From Actinomadura flavalba DSM 45200 (GTDB taxonomy: Bacteria > Actinomycetota > Actinomycetes > Streptosporangiales > Streptosporangiaceae): 64,000 bases of DNA. The stretch lies in assembly GCF_000374305.1 (NCBI RefSeq), contig NZ_KB894099.1, forward strand, positions 62,001 through 126,000, in the 5' to 3' direction. How positions within the stretch are numbered: position 1 is the first letter of the stretch; every line of letters starts with the position of its first letter. Shown here one piece after another: positions 61,248 through 64,000 of the stretch. The notes beneath the pieces are model-generated. The model had not been told where the DNA came from and searched no databases. It saw nothing but the letters and a program-made list of their open reading frames with translations. The position numbers and the translations under genes are program-made.

Positions 61248-61280
61248 GGCTTGGGAAGGATTTGGATTATCTGGTACGGA

Positions 61281-61293
61281 CCTAACGGTTAGG
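61281..61293. promoter_or_regulatory. MarR operator palindrome CCTAACGGTTAGG
   Basis: A perfect 13-bp palindrome with a central G, 9 bp before the MarR ATG, overlapping its expected promoter. It is suited to autorepression. Confidence 0.65.
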
Positions 61294-61301
61294 GTGGAGG
61301 G

Positions 61302-61790
61302 ATGACGTCGATGGCTCCGGCACGTGCCGCGGTGGATCTCTCGTTCCTGTTCGACCACACGACGCACGTGCTGCGGACGCAGATGGCGGCGGCGCTCGAC
61401 GAGATCGGGCTGACGGCGCGGATGCACTGCGTGCTGGTGCACGCGCTGGAGGAGGAGCGGACGCAGATCCAGCTCGCGGAGATCGGCGACATGGACAAGA
61501 CGACCATGGTCGCGACCGTGGACGCGCTGGAGAAGGCCGGGTACGCCGAGCGGCGGCCGTCCAGCACCGACCGGCGGGCGCGGATCATCTCGGTGACGGC
61601 GGCGGGCGCGAAGGTCGCCGAGCGCAGCCAGAAGATCGTGGACGGGGTGCACGACGCGGTGCTCGGGGCGCTGGCCGAGGACGAGCGGGAGGTGTTCGTG
61701 CGGGCGATGAAGCGGCTGGCCGAGGGGCATCTCGCGACGCCCGCCGAGGCGCCGCGCGGGGTGCGCCGGGCCCGGGAACGTCAGAAATAG
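61302..61790 (+). CDS. MarR-family regulator of an MFS exporter
   Basis: 162 aa. HTH TQIQLAEIGDMDKTTMVATVDALEKAGYAERRPSSTDRRARI (about 54-95) with the DRRAR wing, and long dimer helices at both ends. A perfect palindrome sits just upstream. The MFS transporter gene starts 73 bp downstream on the same strand, the standard drug-exporter arrangement. The ligand is probably an exported toxic compound. Confidence 0.88.
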   Translation: MTSMAPARAAVDLSFLFDHTTHVLRTQMAAALDEIGLTARMHCVLVHALEEERTQIQLAEIGDMDKTTMVATVDALEKAGYAERRPSSTDRRARIISVTAAGAKVAERSQKIVDGVHDAVLGALAEDEREVFVRAMKRLAEGHLATPAEAPRGVRRARERQK

Positions 61791-61863
61791 TTTTGTAGCA
61801 GATGGTTTTTTAGCGGATGATCCACTAGCGTTCTTCCTGTTCCCAATGACAGGAGGACGCCCG

Positions 61864-63282
61864 ATGTCCGCCCCATCCCGAACCCTCGCCCTCGCCGTGC
61901 TGTGCGCGGCGTCGCTCATGGTCGTCCTCGACGGCAGCATCGTCACCGTGGCGCTGCCCGCCGTCCAGGCCGACCTCGGCTTCTCCCCCGCCGGTCTGAG
62001 CTGGACGGTCACCGCCTACGTCATCGCCTTCGGCGGCCTCATGCTCTTCGCGGGCCGCCTCGGGGACCTGCTCGGCCGCCGCGCCGTCTTCCTCGCCGGC
62101 CTCGCCGTGTTCACCGCCGCCTCCCTGCTGTGCGGGCTCGCGGTGAACCCGGGCATGCTCGTCGCCGCGCGGTTCCTCCAGGGCGCGGGCGGCGCGCTGG
62201 CGTCGGCCGTCTCCCTCGGCATGATCAGCGTGCTGTTCCCCGCGCCCGCCGAGCGCGCCAGGGCGTTCGGGGCGTTCGCGTTCACCGGCGCGGCCGGGGC
62301 GTCGATCGGGCAGGTGCTCGGCGGGTTCCTCACCGACGGGCTCGGCTGGGAGGCGGTGTTCCTGATCAACCTGCCGATCGGCGCCGCCGCGATCGTCCTC
62401 GCGCTGCGGGCGCTGCCCGCCGACAAGGGCACCGGGCTGCGGGCGGGCGCCGACGCGCTCGGCGCCGTGCTGATCACCGGCGGGCTCATGCTCGGCGTGT
62501 ACGCGATCGGGCAGGCCGGGCACGCGGGCTGGACGGCCCCCGGCACGCTCGGCGCGGGCGGGCTCGCGGCGCTGCTCGTCGCCGCGTTCGCCGTCCGCCA
62601 GACGCGGGCCGCCGCGCCGCTGCTGCCGCCGCGCCTGGTCCGCGTCCGGAACGTGTGGGCCGCGAACCTCGTCCAGATGCTCATGCTCGGGGCGCTGTTC
62701 AGCTTCCAGGTGCTGATCGCGCTGTATCTCCAGAACGTCCTCGGCTACTCCGCGCTCCGGACGGGCCTGGCGATGCTCCCGGCGGCCGTCGCGATCGGCG
62801 CGGGCTCCCTGCTGCTGTCGGCGCGGCTCATCACCCGGTTCGGGGAGCGCGCCATGCTCGTCACGGGGCTGGTGCTGCTGCTGGCCGCCCGCGTCTTCCT
62901 GGCCCGCCTCCCGGTGGACGCGACCTACGTCGTCGACGTCCTGCCGCTGATGCTGCTGTCCGCCGGGTTCGGGCTGGCGATGCCCGCGCTGACGGGCCTG
63001 GCCATGTCGGCCGCCCGCCCGGAGGACGCGGGCGTCGCCTCGGGCCTGTTCAACACCACCCAACAGGTCGGCGCGGCGCTCGGCGTCGCCGCCTTCACGT
63101 CCCTGGCGGCGGCGCACGGCGGGCCGGGCGCCGAGGCCCTGAACACCGGCTACCGCTGGGGCTTCAACGGCGGCGCCGTCCTGCTCGGCCTGGCCCTCCT
63201 GCTCGCCCTCGCCCTGCTCCGCAGCCCCCGCGCCGCCGCTAGTGCGGCAGGACGTACAGGAAGAGCGGCAGTGTCGCGATGA
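61864..63282 (+). CDS. MFS multidrug exporter, DHA2 (14-helix) family
   Basis: 472 aa from ATG 61864, preceded by AGGAGG. Motif D1 (LDGSIVTVALPAVQADLGFS), motif A (GRLGDLLGRRAVFLAG), motif B-like (RFLQGAGGALASA) and motif C (GAAGASIGQVLGGFLTD) are all visible, as in EmrB/QacA-type proton antiporters. The C-terminus is short and basic. Its last 44 bp overlap the convergent metallopeptidase gene. It is regulated with the upstream MarR gene. Confidence 0.9.
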   Translation: MSAPSRTLALAVLCAASLMVVLDGSIVTVALPAVQADLGFSPAGLSWTVTAYVIAFGGLMLFAGRLGDLLGRRAVFLAGLAVFTAASLLCGLAVNPGMLVAARFLQGAGGALASAVSLGMISVLFPAPAERARAFGAFAFTGAAGASIGQVLGGFLTDGLGWEAVFLINLPIGAAAIVLALRALPADKGTGLRAGADALGAVLITGGLMLGVYAIGQAGHAGWTAPGTLGAGGLAALLVAAFAVRQTRAAAPLLPPRLVRVRNVWAANLVQMLMLGALFSFQVLIALYLQNVLGYSALRTGLAMLPAAVAIGAGSLLLSARLITRFGERAMLVTGLVLLLAARVFLARLPVDATYVVDVLPLMLLSAGFGLAMPALTGLAMSAARPEDAGVASGLFNTTQQVGAALGVAAFTSLAAAHGGPGAEALNTGYRWGFNGGAVLLGLALLLALALLRSPRAAASAAGRTGRAAVSR

Positions 63283-64000
63283 CCGGGACGGCCAGGCCCG
63301 CCGCGAAACGGGCGGGGCGGCCGACCGGGTTCGGGGTGATCAGCCGGTTCACCCGGGCCATGACCGGCATGTCGTCGGGTGAGGCGACGCCGAGCGTGCC
63401 CGACGGCGCCGGGCCCGGGCGGGCGGCGGCGAAGCGCAGCAGCGCCGTCGCCAGCTCGCGGGGCGGGCGGTGGCGGCGGGCGCGGTCGTCGGCGGCCATC
63501 TCGATGAGCAGTTCGACGGCGTCCAGGCAGCGGCCGACCAGGCCGATCTGCGGGAACACCTGCCGCAGCGACGCGAACGGCAGCAGGACGAGGTCGTGCC
63601 GCTCGCGCGCGTGCGCGCGCTCGTGCGCGAGGACGGCGGCCAGCTCGTCGGCGTCGAGCAGGGCGAGCGTGCCCGCGCTGACGACGACCTTCGACGAGCG
63701 CACCCCGGGCACGCAGTACGCGGCGGCGCCCGGGTGGTCGAGGACGAGCGTGCCGGGCACGGCCGAGTCGCGCCGGGACACCAGCGACAGCAGCGCCCGG
63801 TGCCGCCGCCGCGCCCGCACGACGCGCACGATCGCGAACACGAGCATGACGACCAGGACGACCGTCAGCCCGATGGCGGCGAGCAGCGCCGCGACGTGCG
63901 GGGCGCCCATCCGGGCGGCCTGGTCGCCGATGAGGCCGGGGACGCCGTAGGCGATGCCGCGCCGGTAGGGCAGCAGCGCGAAGCCGAGCAGCGCGCCGAT
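63239..64000 (-). CDS. M56/M48-like membrane metallopeptidase (N-terminus outside window)
   Basis: At least 253 aa; the frame stays open to the window edge. Membrane helices (PHVAALLAAIGLTVVLVVMLVFAIV and a C-terminal AAGLAVPVIATLPLFLYVLPH) surround a zinc-protease core with HExxH in LAHERAHARERHD and a later Glu in LIEMAADDRARRH. Actinobacterial M56 genes of this type usually follow a BlaI/MecI repressor gene, which would lie beyond the edge. Possible function: envelope proteolysis or signalling. Confidence 0.85.
   Translation of the reverse strand: MGALLGFALLPYRRGIAYGVPGLIGDQAARMGAPHVAALLAAIGLTVVLVVMLVFAIVRVVRARRRHRALLSLVSRRDSAVPGTLVLDHPGAAAYCVPGVRSSKVVVSAGTLALLDADELAAVLAHERAHARERHDLVLLPFASLRQVFPQIGLVGRCLDAVELLIEMAADDRARRHRPPRELATALLRFAAARPGPAPSGTLGVASPDDMPVMARVNRLITPNPVGRPARFAAGLAVPVIATLPLFLYVLPH

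Overview
The window is very GC-rich, uses many GTG and TTG starts, and has tightly packed, often overlapping genes. It carries actinobacterial marker genes: mycothiol glycosyltransferase MshA, CarD, SenX3/RegX3, a WhiJ/Scr1-type regulator with DUF397 partners, and F420/FMN luciferase-like oxidoreductases. This fits a sporulating soil actinomycete, most plausibly Actinomadura or another Thermomonosporaceae; that placement is inference from gene content. No rRNA, tRNA, CRISPR array or insertion sequence was seen.

Layout. 0-10 kb is mostly housekeeping on the minus strand: Zn-alcohol dehydrogenase with a HAD phosphatase, an S51-like protein (plus strand), rlmB and cysS behind a PH-like membrane protein, a DUF2637-like membrane protein (plus strand), and ispF behind carD. 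10-14 kb has a membrane CxC protein, a lipoprotein with a strong terminator, and a WhiJ-type module (XRE regulator, two tandem DUF397 genes, anti-sigma-like ATPase, small excisionase-like HTH). 14-19.6 kb has regX3-senX3 divergent from phoU across a PHO-box-like array, then a 1.3 kb non-coding block of 15-bp and 20-bp tandem repeats, a divergent MarR pair with a palindromic operator, and a 44-bp tandem array.

19.6-21.7 kb holds a rubber oxygenase gene (lcp) divergent from a TetR gene; the known LcpK30 heme-site residues are conserved at identical positions. 21.8-22.4 kb is a RibD/DHFR-like gene broken by an amber codon. 22.5-36.0 kb is a catabolic island: a LIV-type ABC importer with a LivM-LivG fusion and an acyl-CoA ligase in one operon, a TetR gene, then seven genes in a second operon (amidohydrolase-like protein, two SDRs, two crotonases, a CocE-type hydrolase, an alpha/beta hydrolase). 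The promoters share AACGTT-centred palindromes, so one TetR probably controls uptake, CoA activation and oxidation of an unidentified ester or carboxylic acid. The genes are joined by seven ATGA/GTGA overlaps.

36-50 kb has a serine hydrolase, gpmA, a YbjN protein and mshA, an SDR, a PEP-synthase-like protein lacking its swivelling His domain, two enzymes of acyl-CoA and SAM chemistry, a TIGR03084 protein, UspA, a macrodomain protein, a GH13 enzyme paired with an FMN-type LLM oxidoreductase, and a PepSY protein divergent from a two-component system with a helically phased operator. 52-64 kb has an epimerase, an AlkZ-like winged-helix protein, a secreted TNT-domain NAD glycohydrolase overlapped by a small ORF that may be its immunity factor, a methyltransferase operon with a frameshifted dehydrogenase remnant and a TetR gene whose 3' end is repeated, a Tat-exported FAD dehydrogenase, a TfoX-like protein, a PucR-type regulator, a MarR-MFS pair and an M56-like metallopeptidase cut by the window edge.

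The strongest leads are the TNT toxin/small-ORF pair, the TetR regulon of the catabolic island, the repeat blocks flanking the MarR pair, and the phased operators of the two phosphorelay systems.
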